Shown: positions 49,901-63,126, counted from the first letter of the stretch. The stretch is 64,000 bases of DNA from Agelaius tricolor (GCA_023055355.1 JALJCS010000001.1:69977381-70041380); one strand, 5' to 3'. Translations and numbers: made by a program. Notes: generated by a model not told the origin, from the letters alone.

Positions 49901-52900
49901 AGAGTTCTCTGCTTGTGCCCAAGTGCGTGCACAGCTCTTCTGCACTTCCTAGCAACTAAACTGCAGCCTCCCTGCCAATCCACTCTTCCCTGTGCATCAG
50001 CTTGCTTATCAAATAGACCTCACTGATGTCCAACCCTGTCTTTTCACCCAGACGGCTCCAGCTCTTCCCTAATTTGCCCTTTTCCTTTCCCTTACCTCAC
50101 TGAGATACATTTCATCTCTTCCTCGCTCCTGGTATCAAGCCCACTGTAAAGGACTGTGATTTATGTGGAAAGAAGGGGGACCAGAAGGACAAATACCTAA
50201 ACATCTCCCATAGGACTTACTGCAGAAAGGTTATCAGAGCATATGGGAAAAAGGATTTTCTACCAGGTAACCGGTGTCTTTCTTAAAATCCTGCCTCTCT
50301 TAGGAAAGGTTTTACTGAGTGATCCCTCTCTTGCTAAGAAGGGAGTTCATGAGCCCACAAAATACCCTTGCAAGGTGTGGAGGAGAAAAGTAAAAAAATC
50401 CCTCAAAATAAAGTGTAGAACCTCAAACCCAGCATCAGGTTTTATGGCTTAGACTTGTGAGCATCTGAGTCAATTATCCAATAGTCTGATCTGGGGAAAC
50501 GCCAGGAAGAGGGTGGCACAGGCTATTTAATTTTGTTATGGGAGAAGTTATTATGGAAGTTCTGGCCTGCAGAGAATGTCTCCATGCAAGGTTTAAATTT
50601 GATTGAGAGTCAAAATCCTACCACTTTCTTTAGTTTCTCCTTTTATTTTCTCCTCTTTACATAATCCACATTGTATTTCCAGGGAAGTAGGTAGAAAATC
50701 AAACAAGTTAAGAAAAGTTACATTGTCTCATTGCTGGGAATTCGGAATAATACATCAGTAATAAAACAAGCCAGACAGTGTATTATAACTACAGAGTTTT
50801 GCTTCAAGAAGTGAAAACTCCAAAAGGAGAAGATGGATATAGTGGGAAAACTACAACTTGTGGCACATTTACATGTGAGAAAAAGGATTCTGAACCACAG
50901 ATGCTGAAAAAATCAAACACACTACCAAAAAATCAGAAGAAAAAGAAGGGAAATAAACAGAAGATAACCCCTATGAAAAAAAGAAAAAAAAAAGAAAGAG
51001 TACCTGAGCTGTCAGGGAATACAAAATTACATCTAAATCTCTTTGGAAATGAGAGGTGGCTATTGCAATGACTGAAAACCACACTGGGCTTTAGCGCTGG
51101 CAGCACAACAGCACACCTAGAATGGGGAAATGCAAATGGAGCCTCAGAGATGGTTCATATCATGCTGTTGGCTGTCCTACCTTGACTACACTATCTCTCT
51201 ATGCTACAAAGATGAATGTATTTTAAAAAAAGGAATAGAAATGTTCTAGTCAAACCTTGGGTCATGCAAAGAGCATGTCTTTCTGGAGAAGCAATACATA
51301 AGTTATTATGTAACTAAACACTATTTAATATATTATACTAAACATCATTTTTCATGCCTTTTCTCAGCACTCTCTTGCTTGGTTCCAGTGGACAGATCAG
51401 CAGCTGCAATGTTTGTTTTTTTTTGTAGCAGGTAGATTTAAGAACTCCAGAGGGGGCTGCTGATTATCAATATTTGCAAGGGTTGTAATTTCAATGTATG
51501 ATGTTTTATTATTAATATTTTGTAACTTTATGCACTAGTTTCACATTACTTCTGAATCACCACCAAAAGTGACAACTTTAATTAGGTTTTTAAATCTATA
51601 CAAGACTGAGGGAGGTATCTGGAAGCCAAGCACATTGTATTTCTCCCTATCAGCCTCTAGGCAATCACTTGGATTGAATATACACCAGCAAATGGAACAC
51701 TCCTGTGTACATACCTCAGTTTTACCCTCAGTGAACTGGACTTGTTCATGTAATTACTGATAGGGTGAAACCACTGTGGAGAATGAAATGATCTCCTGAG
51801 TGAAGCTGGTATTTCCTCTGACTGTAAAACACAACTATTTGACAGAACATATGCTTTGGAGTTTATAAAAGTGAAGCCTGTGAAAGCCAAGAGAACCTTC
51901 CTGGATGATGCAGAAAAATCTCAGAAAGTCAGTAACAAAACAAAGAGCTGCCACCAGTGTCACCCCAGAATTATACACAGCTCTTTTTCTTCTTCCTCCT
52001 GGCAGCTGTCTGAACATTGAAAGGTCCTGTTTCAGGACCACAGATGAGTCCCTCTGGAAAATGAGAGGAAGAGAACAAAAAGTCAGAGGGTTTTACAAGT
52101 GGACACAGGACTCATAAGGAGGGGAAACTGCCAATGGAAATTGTAGAAAAGAACTGCTCCTGCAGTCACAGTACAAAGCTTAAGCTGTTGGACTGGCATC
52201 AAAATCCATTGGCACAGAAGTGGCACAGAAATGACCAAATCAGTCCTAATTTGATATCTGTGCTTCCTGCTTCCACAGGAAAAGAACCCAAAGTCATTAT
52301 TTTCCAGGTGTACATTTTGGGATAGTATTGCAATGTAACCTTTAAACACACTGAAACAACCTAAACATATTGTGGAGGAAAAATCAACATATTTCTCAAA
52401 TATTTCTTTTGTCCATATGGTTTAAAGAGTGAAGAAGAACACCATGTTACTCTTCAGAGCCAACACAGCCCACTCTTTTCATGCTTTTTCCTATTTTACA
52501 CACTTCTTCTTCTGCTTCTGAAAGGGAAAATATCTCAACTCTATTGAGAACTTTTAACACTCTTGAGAACTGAACCTTATTATCACAAGAATGGAATAAA
52601 GTAGGTGGATGCAGAGGCAGCACCTTGGGAGTCCTTTGTCCAGCTGAACTTGTTAGATGGGTGACTGAGTGTATTTCTATTTTAAATAATCATTTATGTG
52701 CATTAGGCAGCAGGTTCACTCAGACTGCTGAGTTTACTCAGGGTTAAGCTGGGAGTCTTGCTTTGTGCACTGGACTCTTTTTTTTCTTTAAACAATCCTA
52801 TTGAAAATTGACATTGGCACTTGGAAGCATTCTGAACAGCTGCTAAGAGTACACTGATGGTAGATCACACAAGCCATCACTGAGGTGTCCTTCAGCTCTC

Positions 52901-54573
52901 AGAACTGTAAAGCAATCTCCTTTAATCCTCTTCTTTAAGGAGTGTCTGAATTGCTGAGGGCTGAACATATTTTCTCCTAGAGCTGCAGAATCATTACTGT
53001 CCCTAAATTTTGCAACAACATCATTGGTTGCTGAAAAGGGAGTTTCATCTTCTGAGTTATCTGTGGGTAAGTGGTGCACTTTCAAGGGTAACTTTCATGA
53101 ATTACCAGTATCTATCAACAACAAAAGTAAGGTTTGTGATAGTCTAGAAACCATTCCTTGCAACAGTTTAAGTGCAGTAAGGAAAGTGTGTGCTTGTCTC
53201 ACTAAGACATGAACTCCAGCTGTACTTTTTTTCAAAGCAAGCATTTATTCCTTCTAATTATTTTCATATTGGGCAAAAGAATTCACTATATTTTATTTTT
53301 CCAGAGGAAAAAAACATTGACAATTGCAATGAAGTATTATCTAAAGTGACAATTCATTCTTGCATCTCCTAAAATACAACTATTTGGCCCAAAACAATTA
53401 ACACAAGAGAATGGACACTAAAATACTTTGGTAACTCAAGGCACCATGTTCTCATTGACTGCATGCAAGTCCTTCCCTGAGACACACAAACTTGTATCAC
53501 AAGAAACCTTTTTTCCCTTTACCCACTTCATCTTTTCTTATATTGAGTTACTGACAGAGGTGCAACTTACTGCATAAAATATTCAAAGATATGCAAACAT
53601 GTTTGCAGTGAGCAGCCACAAACCTACAGTAGCTGCCTGAAAGGCAATTTACTGTGAACACAAACATGTTCTCTACATCTGTTATGTGCACTTGGCTGCA
53701 TCCCTAAACCAGTTATTCTGCTATTCCAGAAAATTCTGAAACATGGTCTGTACAAGCCTGTGGAACAAAATGTTCTGTCAAGAATGCTGCTTGATTCTTC
53801 AAGGCAAAGGGCCACAAAGTGTTGGGAATTTTAGCTTGCAATTACAAATAGCAGGCTTCCTCCCTTCCTTTTTATTTTAATTTGAAAAATGTTTTGCTCA
53901 CAAGCCTAAAAGAACCTATTTAGACATTTGCCGCCTCTTTACCTCTTACCCAGCACAGGACATGATGTTCAGTCTTGCCTAACCCAGCTTCTGCTTCTTC
54001 TTGCATGATCTCCCCAGCTGATCCAGTCGCTTTCCCTGGAGGCTCCAGGCTTGAACCTGAAGGCATCTCCCAGAAGCACAAACACAGGGATGGGAAGGGT
54101 GTGCTTCAAAAGGATAATGCATGTCATACAGAAAAATGACAGGATAATTTGGCACTCTCCAGGTGTCCAAACCCAGTAACGTGAAGAGCATTCCCTCATT
54201 TGCTGATGCAGTCATTATGGGGTTCTCCTCAGACTTGTACTAGAAACCTGTGATAATTAGTCACAAGCCATCTTCACCCTGCAGCATGTGGCACAGATTC
54301 TGTAGCTACCAGCACCAGTGACATTAATTTTGACACATATTAGGGTTACAAAGTTTATGGGTGTTGATGCAAATTTTGATTTTGACATAAGCCACATATT
54401 TTTCACTTTTGCTTAAGAAAGCAGAAAATTGCAAGCAGTCATTCTAGCACTTACTTTGCTAAAAACCTCAAGAAATATCAGAAAATATTCTGCAGTAAAA
54501 GAAGACTGTTTTCTGTCAGGCAAGAAAGAGGAAGAAAACTTCTCTTCTGTTCTTGTGTACAAATCACTTCAGT
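31991..54573. other. intergenic, GPR6 to FIG4
   Basis: A 22.6-kb stretch with no supported gene. It is moderately AT-rich and largely unique. Items seen are an AC-rich low-complexity tract at 38,385-38,450, a purine-rich tract near 33,905-33,935, an AT-only run near 44,320-44,370, a 12-bp duplication near 46,793-46,816, and an AT-rich stretch with homeodomain-like TAAT cores near 33,600-33,790. Open frames are all under about 145 codons and none shows a domain or plausible exon structure. Confidence 0.65.
38385..38450 (+). repeat. AC-rich low-complexity tract
   Basis: Runs of A interleaved with CAAAC, AACC and CCCCCC and almost free of G and T. A similar tract occurs in the FIG4 intron at about 60,776-60,872. 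Confidence 0.8.
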
Positions 54574-54579
54574 TTTATT
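54574..54579 (-). terminator. FIG4: candidate FIG4 poly(A) signal
   Basis: AATAAA on the minus strand, about 335 bases past the FIG4 stop. It is the first canonical hexamer downstream of the stop that I found. Confidence 0.5.
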
Positions 54580-54914
54580 AGCAAACATAACAATGTAAGA
54601 AATTAATATAAAAAAGTTAAAGATGCCATATTTTCTTTGCCACAAATTGCTACATACTCTCTAGTGACTCTGGGTGCTCTGATTATTCACTTAATGTCTT
54701 AGGACACACTTTCAGCTAAAAAGATATTAAATAACCTTTTAAATCAGATATTAACTCACCTTTCCCCTTAAAGCACAATACAATAAATGGATAACAGTAA
54801 AGAACAATAAATAGAAAAGTTAGTAACAAATTCATTACTACAAAAGAACAAAACTAGATTTCCTTTCTAAAACTTATCAGTCCAGTGGATTTGGCAGGAG
54901 AATCCAGCTTGGAT
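54580..54914 (-). other. FIG4: FIG4 3'UTR
   Basis: AT-rich sequence between the FIG4 stop codon and the first downstream minus-strand AATAAA. The extent is inferred from that hexamer. Confidence 0.5.
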
Positions 54915-55092
54915 TTACATGTATCTGTTTCGAATGTACTCTCTGTACATGAGGAAGTCATCTCTTCCCAGGGGCTGCATGTTTCCTCTTCCAGCCTGAA
55001 TGTGTGCGTGGAAAATCTCTATTGATTTCCTATCAGCTCTTGGAGGCTGGACTTCATAAATATTGTCTTGAGAAAAGGAGGAGATGGGTATT
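54915..55092 (-). CDS. FIG4: FIG4 last coding exon (C-terminus)
   Basis: A terminal exon with a very T-rich tract and tttag acceptor (55,093-55,094 on the plus strand). It completes a leucine codon (TT|A) and encodes [18 protein letters not shown], then [15 protein letters not shown], and ends REYIRNRYM before TAA. From memory this corresponds to the C-terminus of vertebrate FIG4 (Sac3), which ends in a similar [13 protein letters not shown]4 is a Sac-domain phosphoinositide phosphatase that acts with PIKFYVE and the scaffold VAC14 to control PI(3,5)P2 on endosomes and lysosomes. The Sac catalytic domain with its CX5R motif lies in exons beyond the window. Position and strand next to GPR6 fit human 6q21. 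In human, loss of function causes CMT4J and Yunis-Varon syndrome. Confidence 0.88.
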
Positions 55093-57212
55093 CTAAAAAA
55101 AAAAACAAACATGCAGAATATTTGGAGCTTTAGGTAAAAATTTTCCACAGAGAGAGAGAGGAGTATTTATTTTCCTTGAAATATCCAGAAGAGTCAATGA
55201 GAGGGCAAGTTCCCAGTAGATAATTCATTTACCTAGATTTTTATCACTACTGCAGACCTGGTAAGACCCAGCTTTCCAAGTAGGGTAATTAGGTAAGTTG
55301 TCATTAATCCCATTACAGAATACCTTCTCACTTCCCTTTGCCCTGCCCTCATTTCTTCATCCTTCCTCAGATCTGCTACGGTCAGTAAATACCCCAGCTA
55401 AAGTAGATCTGTGCCAAGCATGACAGCAGATAAAAGAGAGACTTCATTCAGCTTCCACTTAGTAGCAATTATAACAAGTGATTATACTCTGAGCCAACAC
55501 AGAGAAAGGATTAATTAGGTAAGAAATTTCTATCTAATTATCAGGAAGTAGTCAATTTATTATAAGCAACAGCACTCAGATATTTTATGAAAATATTTTT
55601 AAAATCTTCTTCATTCAACAAATAACATATTTGAATTCTAATAGACACATATTTTTGGGCTCAAAGCTCCTCAGGGAAGAAAGTAAAGTGGCAACTCACT
55701 GTCAAAGCTCACTATTTCATAAAGGAAACATCAACCAGCCCAAATGCAATGAACATTCAGATATTAGCATCATTGCCATATTCTACAGAAGCCACAGTCA
55801 TGACTCACTACCTGTGTGCTTTTTCAGGAGACAAGAAAGTTATTTTTATGCATAGAATCTCTTCTTTTGAAGGTGAAAAAACAAGTAAGAACTAGAACAC
55901 TTAAGCAAAGGGAAAGCCCTTCTATAAATAAAATGCCCTAATAAACTCCTACTTGCATTATGGGCACAAACTAATGTTTGACACTGTTTCTAAAAGAAGA
56001 TCTCCATTAAAACTGTCAAAAAACTCTTGCTCCCTCATTTTTCAGCCTTTTATTTTAGTAAAATATATTGTATTTTGGATGTTTCATCATGTGACAGTTC
56101 ATTAGTTTTAAAAAATTACTGCAGTGTGTCATGTAGGACATAGTGTGCCTATATTCCAGTACAACTGGATATATAAAGCAAAAAGGATTCCAGATTAAAG
56201 TAATCTTTTTCAATTTTATATTTCAACTTTGCATAGCCATACATTCATTTGATTACTCTTTGATTGCAATGATAGAATTACTTATACAAGTATACTATTG
56301 AACTTGAGACAATAAAATCACTGGTCTCCCACACAGTTTGGCTGCATACTCTAAAACATTTATTTTTTCTCAACAATGTGATAGTTTCTTCTCATTATCA
56401 CTTCTAATTTATTTAAAGTGGGTGTTTTCAGAACTGGTAAAAAACCTCAGTTTAGATGCTTTAAAAGTAGATTGTTTTTCACAACATCCATAGTTTCTGC
56501 AGCACTTGCTCAACCAGTGTAAAGCATCCAAGCTGAGACTCTAGCAAAGGCATTTGACACTAGCACACTGTACTAACTTATCAATGTTCACTATCTAACA
56601 ACAAAGGTGTCACTTAATAAATGGTCCACTAGCAAGTGGGCAATTAAGTAAAAAGCAAAACAGAGCCATTACACTAAATTGATGCCTTCTCTATTTATTG
56701 ATTGGTTTCTAAAGATATGACATTTCTGAAGCACTAATGACTCAAAAATCCTTTCCTTAGGTACAATGGAAGCTGGGCAGCAAAGTGCATTTAATTTTGA
56801 GCATTTAATAACCAAATCTCAATTTTCCTCCTTCTTGCATCAACATGATAAAAATATATTGAAAGAACCACATGTTCATGAATGCCAACTTTGATTAATA
56901 ACCCTGTATTAAGCTGTAACTATTTGTAGAGTGCTTGTATTATCCAGTCATTTAATTAAAAGTTATTTCTCCAACATATTCATGTAAAAATCTATTTTAC
57001 GTAATAAGTTTAATATCTTACAGTAGTCATGAAGGAGAGCACGTTATTTATGACTTGGCTATCAGGTTTCCCTAGAGACCTGTAGCTTTATGGCCTCCAG
57101 TGAAAATTCTGTAGACAGGAACATAAGCTTTATGTCATGAAGGACAGAACCCTTGACACACAATTTTCCATTATTTTCAACCCACTTATGAGCAGGCTTC
57201 CTGGTGTTATGG

Positions 57213-57607
57213 TGTAACAGTGGTCACAGGGGTTCTTGGATGAGGGAAGAGACAAAAATGTTGACTCCATGTTCAGAAGGCTTGATTTATTATTTTATGA
57301 TATATATATATATTAAATTATAACTATACTAAAAAGAAATAGAAGGAAAAGGTTCATCTCAGAAGGCTAGCTCAGAACAGAATAGCAAAGAATGATAACA
57401 AAGGCAGCTCTCTCAGACTCTGTCCGAGACAGCTCGGCCTTGATTGGCCATTAATTATAAACATCCAAGATGGGCCAATCACAGATGGGCCTGTTGCATT
57501 CCACAGCAGCAGATAACCATTGTTTACATTTTGTTGCTGAAACTTCTCAGCTGAAAAAATCCTAATGAAGAAATCCTAAGGATTTTAATGAAAAGATGTC
57601 TGTGACA
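57213..57607 (-). mobile_element. solo LTR of an endogenous retrovirus
   Basis: A 395-bp element with near-inverted termini (TGTAACAG at the left and CTGTGACA at the right) flanked by the perfect 6-bp direct repeat ttatgg at 57,207-57,212 and 57,608-57,613. Read on the minus strand it has LTR order: CCAAT-type boxes (GATTGGCCC, GGCCAATCA), a TATA-like AT-rich region near 57,295-57,320 and AATAAA at about 57,284-57,289. It resembles an LTR family I recall as frequent in songbird genomes. A 6-bp duplication fits a class II (ERVK-like) integrase. No gag, pol or env sequence is beside it, so it is a remnant left by LTR-LTR recombination. It sits in the FIG4 intron in the same orientation as FIG4. 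Confidence 0.88.
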
Positions 57608-57859
57608 TTATGGTTTCACCAAGAGTATCATTGTGTCTACAGTAAAAGATACAGTTAAAACCTTCAGTTATAATGAGGAAGTTCCATACTTCCAAGGAAA
57701 AGTTCAAGGTGATGTAGATTAGCTCTCAGCCATATAGCAGTCACCAGAAAGCCACTGCATTTGTTTCAACATTAATTAGTTCTCCTCAAGTCTCTGTATA
57801 CCTAGAAAGTAAACAAAATCTACTTTTTCACCTTGTTTGAATCCTAAGCAAACATCCAC

Positions 57860-58295
57860 GAAGATGATCAGAGGGCTAGAGTACCTCTCCTACAAAGACA
57901 GCTGACAGAGTCGGGGTTGTTCAGCACAGAGATGAGGAGGCTCCACGGAGACCTTGTCTCACCTTCCAGTGCCTAAAGGGGGCTGCAAGAGAGCTGAGGA
58001 GGGACTTTTTTAAAGGGCATGAAGTGATGGGCCAAGGGGGAACGGCTTTAAACTGAAAGAAGACAGGTTTAACTTAGGTAGTAGGAGGAAATCCTTCACT
58101 GTGAGGGCAGGGAGGCACTGGAACACGTCACCCAGGGAAGTTGTGCTTGCCCCATCCTTGGCAGTGTTCAAGGCCAGGCTGGATGGGTCTCTGAGCAACC
58201 TGGTCTAGTGGGAAGTGTCCCTGCCCATGGCAAGGGGTTGAAGAACTGGATGGTCATTAAGAATCCTTCTAACCCAAAGCACTCTTGACCTGACC
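57860..58295 (+). mobile_element. CR1 LINE 3' end
   Basis: A plus-strand CR1 copy. It includes gatgaggaggctccacggag, gggctgcaagagagctgagg, ggaggaaatccttcactgtg (the end of the reverse-transcriptase frame) and ggcaggctggatgggtctct-like text, and ends aacccaaagcactcttg. It is one of the longer CR1 fragments in the window. It is antisense to FIG4 within the intron and carries internal stops, so it cannot be active. Confidence 0.88.
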
Positions 58296-60775
58296 TGAAG
58301 CACAGCTTGGACCCTCATGTATGCACCAGCCACTCTTGGTGGGAGGATGTTTAAGCATGCTCACACTCTTCTTTAGTGCTACAGGGAATCAAAACACCCA
58401 ATTCCCTTTTCAGGACAGAATAAAGTTTCTTGTACTCCTAGATAAATGTATGAAGTACCTTTAAAAAGGTTTTGAGAGTGTATTTTTACAACAGTATTAT
58501 TTATATCATACCAGAATGAATAGTAGGGAATTAGGGAATTAGGAACAGGTGCACTGTGTCAGCCAACAGTAATTACACTACAGTACTTAGAGTCTGTCCT
58601 CATACACATTATAATAGATTGTGCTAAAAGTAGTCCAGCTCTGTTTAGCTCTATTTAGCTCTTAGTAAAATTCCATCATTTTTTCTTTCATGGAATTTCT
58701 AAGAACAAAAAGAAGAATTTCAAAATCCTTCCACATCCTCCACTCAACTTCAGTATTATTCCACTGCATCACTTTGGTCCCTGCTCAAGTCCCCCTTTTT
58801 TTTACTAGTCTATACTTAACAGTTTCTAAATTCAAGACAGAACCTTCTCTTCAGTATTTATACAATTCATATTTGAATTCAGAAATATCACTGCATCGAC
58901 ATTATAAAAATAAAAAATAATTCTTCTTTTGTAATGGCTTCATGTATTTAATTAAAATGGTCAAGTGTTTAAAATTGTGAAATGTTGGATTATTAAAAAA
59001 GATTTTCTTGAGAAGTGTGGAAAAGACAACTAATCTAAACTTAGATTTTTTATCTCACTGCTGATATGAACCCAAAGTTTTAGACTGAGTACCTTAATTC
59101 AATATGAAAAGAAATAGGGTTTGATTGCATTTGTATCATATATGAAGCAACCACTTGAGAATTAAATTTGTTAGATTTTTTTCAATTTAAAAGGCGTCTA
59201 ACATCAAATAATAAAAGTTAGTATAATTTTTTAATTTCTTCAAGAGCTCCTTGAGAAACAAGTGCAAGCTGTGCCTCAGCTGCTATTGCTGAGGCACAAA
59301 AAAACCTCTCCCTCTCTCCCTAATCCTGAGTATACTTATGTTCATTCTATTGTATTTCTCAAAAGTTAGTATTCTCCAAGGAAATTCCTGATTCGGAGCA
59401 GCAATTCAAACTCAGTAAGAGAAAGCTTTCTTGTTTCAGAGTTGAACAACATGCCTTTTAAGAATGGTTACATTTGTGACTTTAACTAAAAGAACAAGCT
59501 GTCACCATTCTAATAGTATTTAAACATTTTTAAAAAGTTACAGAACAAAACCCAAAGAAAATTTTTAAGCAGTCTAGGGATATACTGTAATAAAAAAGAA
59601 ATCACCAACTCTAAGATATTCTATTTCCTCTCTCATCTGCACAGAGGAACATGTTTGGTAGAACGGGCAAGGAGAGATGATCTACATGACTTCAAGAGAA
59701 GGAGTGACAGGAGGCACGGATTTGTGTGCCCTATGACTTTTACACTTCTACTATTCAGAAACACGTGGAAATTACATTTGGGAAAAGAGAAAAATTAACA
59801 TCTGACTATCCCAAAGCCACCAGAATTCTGTGTAGAGACTCTCTTTAATGTGTTCATTTTACAGCAGCTCAGCATTGGGAAAAAAAAAATTACATTTAAA
59901 GGGGTAAGAAAGGAATTATTATCTCCTACACTGTCTTACACGCTGGGAGATTTTGCAATTACAAAAAAGAAACTGCCTTCATTCATAGCAAAATTATTCT
60001 TCTTCTTCTTACAAAATATTTTCTTAATAAACATGTCCATTTAAAACATTCAGGCTTGCTCCCTCATATTGAAAAACAGTTTTACAGTTTGCCAATCTAA
60101 TTTACTACTTTAATACCCATTATGCATGTTTTATTATAAAACTACAGGCTCATTTACCTACAAATGTGATATCATCACTTTAAATGTAGGTAATACCAAG
60201 TGACTAAACACTGCTATTAGACATTATTGTCTCATACACGGCATTACAGCAGTTTCATGTCATTCTTTTTCAGCCCAACTGAGACTCACCCAGTCTCTCT
60301 TCCTGCTTAGGTATAAATGCTGTGTTTAAGGTTTCCTCACTTCACCAGCACACAGGGGTGGACAAGAGGCAGTGCAGGAAACAAAACTGAGGCTTGTAAA
60401 CCAAAGGATTGCAGAAAAGTTCTTGCCATTCTAAGAAGTGGCCATGCTGTTGGATAAAGGATCATGTACCCCAGGGACAGAAGTAAATAAAATTCTGCCT
60501 TGCCTTGGTGAAACTTTAAGCTGCCTACACTACAGGAAGATGTCAATTGGGAGAGTAGTACTTGATCATCTAAATTGTAAGACCTGGTTCAATATTAGTA
60601 AGACATTTGGATAATACCATGACCCTTTTTATACACTAGTACTAAGAAGATTCAGATGTAACTTGTTTTCTAGTGAAGTAAGCAAGAAGAAATTGCCCTC
60701 TAAATTCAGTAGATTCAGCACTATCTGTTAATTCAGGCTTGCTAAGACTTTTAAATAGAAACCCCTTGATACTAC

Positions 60776-60872
60776 AAAAACTAAAAAAGAAAACAAAAAA
60801 CAAGACTCCCCCAAACAATACAAACCAAAACTAAACACCCAAAAAACCCAAACCCTCAAAAAACCAAAAACC
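60776..60872 (+). repeat. AC-rich low-complexity tract
   Basis: A/C-only-like sequence with AAAAACCC-type units in the FIG4 last intron. It looks like simple-sequence drift. It is not a telomeric array, since TTAGGG/CCCTAA units are not repeated. Confidence 0.75.
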
Positions 60873-61026
60873 CAGTTCTTCATGCTATGCATTGAAACCC
60901 CTTATGCAGTAAAGATAATGGAAGTGTGACTCTGAAGCAATTTAACATCAAATTTACATGATCACTTTTCATATCTAATGACAAAAGCAAAATCAGGCTA
61001 GGTGGAAAAAGAAAAAGAATACTTAC

Positions 61027-61116
61027 AAATTTATGACCTTATCCAATGGGCGTTTTGAACAAAATTGCTGGCTGCCCTTGTCTTGTTTATGCTGACTCTG
61101 TCCCAGCTGAACAAAC
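61027..61116 (-). CDS. FIG4: FIG4 penultimate coding exon
   Basis: A 90-base exon with acceptor ctgcttttcacag and donor gtaagtat, both strong. Only one of three frames is open. It encodes [20 protein letters not shown] and then KRPLDKVIN, entering one base short of a full codon and leaving two bases (TT) for the next exon. Both junction phases agree with the last exon. [13 protein letters not shown] matches my memory of the FIG4 C-terminal region. The following KRPLD segment is more variable and may be one residue longer than in human, which I cannot verify here. Confidence 0.85.
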
Positions 61117-62639
61117 CTGTGAAAAGCAGTAAATTGAAGAATAAATCAAAGAAATAAAAGAACCATTCCCCAAAAATCATCAAACAGAAGAAAATGACAC
61201 TAAGAAATGCGATTTTGAGTCATACTATATAAGTCACTGATCATGATGTACTTCTCTGGTGAACAAGAGAGATTTTTAGAAGTTCATAGAGGGTGCATGC
61301 ATGAACTCAGAACCTCCTCGGAAATAAGATTTGTTTATCAATTGGTGTCACCCAGTATGTCACGGGAAGAAACAGGCCTCCCCTAAGAAAAGGACCGCCC
61401 TTTACAGTCAACTTCCTGTATCTTTCTCAAAGCAATCAGTCAGAGGAATAGCCTATGGAAAAATCAGCAAAAGACACAAAGTCTCTCAAGTTTCAGATTT
61501 AAGTCAGTCCTCTTCTGAATTCAATCTAATTTATTCATCTGAAATGCTGTTAGTCCAGATCCCTTATTTACAACCACAACCTTTTGGGACAATTTCTCCA
61601 TCTCCCAATATTTGCTGGAAGACATTGTCAATGGAAAATACTGTCTTTTTTTTTTTTTTTTTCTTGGCAAGGAAGTGGAACAAAATCTTCTGAAAAGTAG
61701 TTTATCACTAATCTTAGACACTCAGAATAGGAGGAAAAGTCAGACGGTTTCAAACGTAAATATATGTAGCTATCTTGCACTCAATTTGTTCACTCTCCAA
61801 CACAGCTGTGCCACTGAAAAGACAAGTAAGTAAATGTCAGTTGTGATTTACTAGTTTAATTTTCTGAGGCAGAGAGTTTTTCTTAATAGTGAGCTTCCAT
61901 TTAGCTTAAGAAGTCTTACTGGTCCACTTCAGGAATATTTACTACATTTTAACAAGCAACTATTACCAGTGCAAAACCAATAGCATGAAAGAGTGTACAG
62001 AAGTCAAACAAACAACATATTCCTAAACAACTTATTGCAGCTTTTCTTTCTGCTCCATTCAGATTCTATACTGTAGAAACAAATGCCTCAGAGAAAAGCA
62101 ACATCACTTTTACTGTTAAAGGAATAAATACTTACATTACCAAAATAGAGAATTTTAAGTGAAAATCAAGATAATTAAAATCTTCTACTGCAGGAGCCTG
62201 CTATTGAAACCAACTTTAAAAAAACCAGAGGTAAATCAATTGCATAAGTATTTTAATTAATTGCTTCAAATTATTCAATATTTTGAAAGTTACAAGACCT
62301 AAATGCATACAAGCAAGTTTCCTGAGGTCAGGAAGATACCACACACAGCTGATCTGGAGCATAAAACCTCAAATTATTGGAGGGACTTCCTGTCCCTTCC
62401 AAATCCAACCAATCTGGGCTTCTGTGATTTCTGTTTTGATGAGAATTATCTCAGCCATCAGTGAAAACATGCTGAATAGATCTGAATTACTTTTAATTTG
62501 CATTTACAAATAGGCTTAATACAGATCAGTTGACATAAAGCAACTTAACCTGAAGTACTTTGAATGTGCGAGACCCTCATCCTCATAATGAAAAAATATG
62601 TAACATGTCCAGTGATGTCAAATGAAGTCAGGATCTTAC
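61117..62639 (-). other. FIG4: FIG4 intron (proposed)
   Basis: The interval between the penultimate exon and the proposed upstream exon. It contains a T-run of about 18 bases near 61,647 and a possible CR1 tail fragment near 62,370-62,450. An alternative small exon near 62,135-62,186 was weighed and judged weaker. Confidence 0.55.
62370..62450 (+). mobile_element. possible CR1 3' tail fragment
   Basis: The segment tgtcccttccaaatccaacc followed by aatctgggcttctgtgattt resembles the extreme 3' end of CR1 in plus orientation (gtcccttccaaccc, then ttctgtgatt). It is short and diverged, so chance similarity cannot be excluded. Confidence 0.4.
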
Positions 62640-62698
62640 ATCCCCACTTCCCTTATTACAGTAACAGAAAAAGGCTTGATGTGAGAACTGTCATCATA
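62640..62698 (-). CDS. FIG4: FIG4 upstream coding exon (proposed)
   Basis: A 59-base minus-strand exon bounded by acceptor caatttctttcacag and donor GGGGAT|gtaagat, open in the frame needed. It reads YDDSSHIKPFSVTVIREVG and leaves AT to make a methionine with the first base of the next exon, giving ...REVGM|FVQLGQ. It starts in phase 0. The splice sites, phase and position between other FIG4 exons support it. I cannot recall the human residues well enough to confirm homology. Confidence 0.55.
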
Positions 62699-63126
62699 CT
62701 GTGAAAGAAATTGCTGCTATTCTCAAGCGATGTACATTTTGCAAAGTATAGATTTTACTGACATCCTTGATTATATAAATCAGCACACCAGACTAGAAAT
62801 AGCACCATGCCTTGTTAGCTGAAAGAGATAAAGAATTTGTAATTTTTTCTATTTTTAAAACCTGCATTGCTCAAAGGAAATGAAATAAATGCAAGGTTTG
62901 TTTCGTTTTTTTTTTTTTTAAAGGATATAAATAGGGAGCTTCAAAGCCTCCAAGGGGTTTATAGTTTTACATTAGCAATAGATTGAACATTAGTCCAGCC
63001 TGAAGAAATTATAAAATTGGAAGTAGCTGCAATTCTGGATGTTAACACAGAATTGTTCATCTGCACAGAGAGACTCACAGTAGATACCAGCTCACACTGG
63101 GCCATTTTCTGAACCACAAAAACTAC

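Larger units (their letters stand above)
55093..61026 (-). other. FIG4: FIG4 last intron
   Basis: An intron of 5.9 kb from donor AAATTT|gtaagtat at its 5' end to the T-rich acceptor at its 3' end. It is AT-rich and hosts a solo LTR, a CR1 3' end and an AC-rich tract. No further exon is required, because the phases of the flanking exons join directly. Confidence 0.85.

Noticed and set aside
60776..60872. Possible interstitial telomeric repeat
   Set aside because: The tract is A/C-rich but lacks regular CCCTAA units.
62135..62186. Alternative small FIG4 exon with donor AAT|gtaagtatt
   Set aside because: Its frame is open and in phase, but the acceptor has a poor pyrimidine tract and starts directly with TAG in some readings. 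The exon at 62,640-62,698 has better sites.
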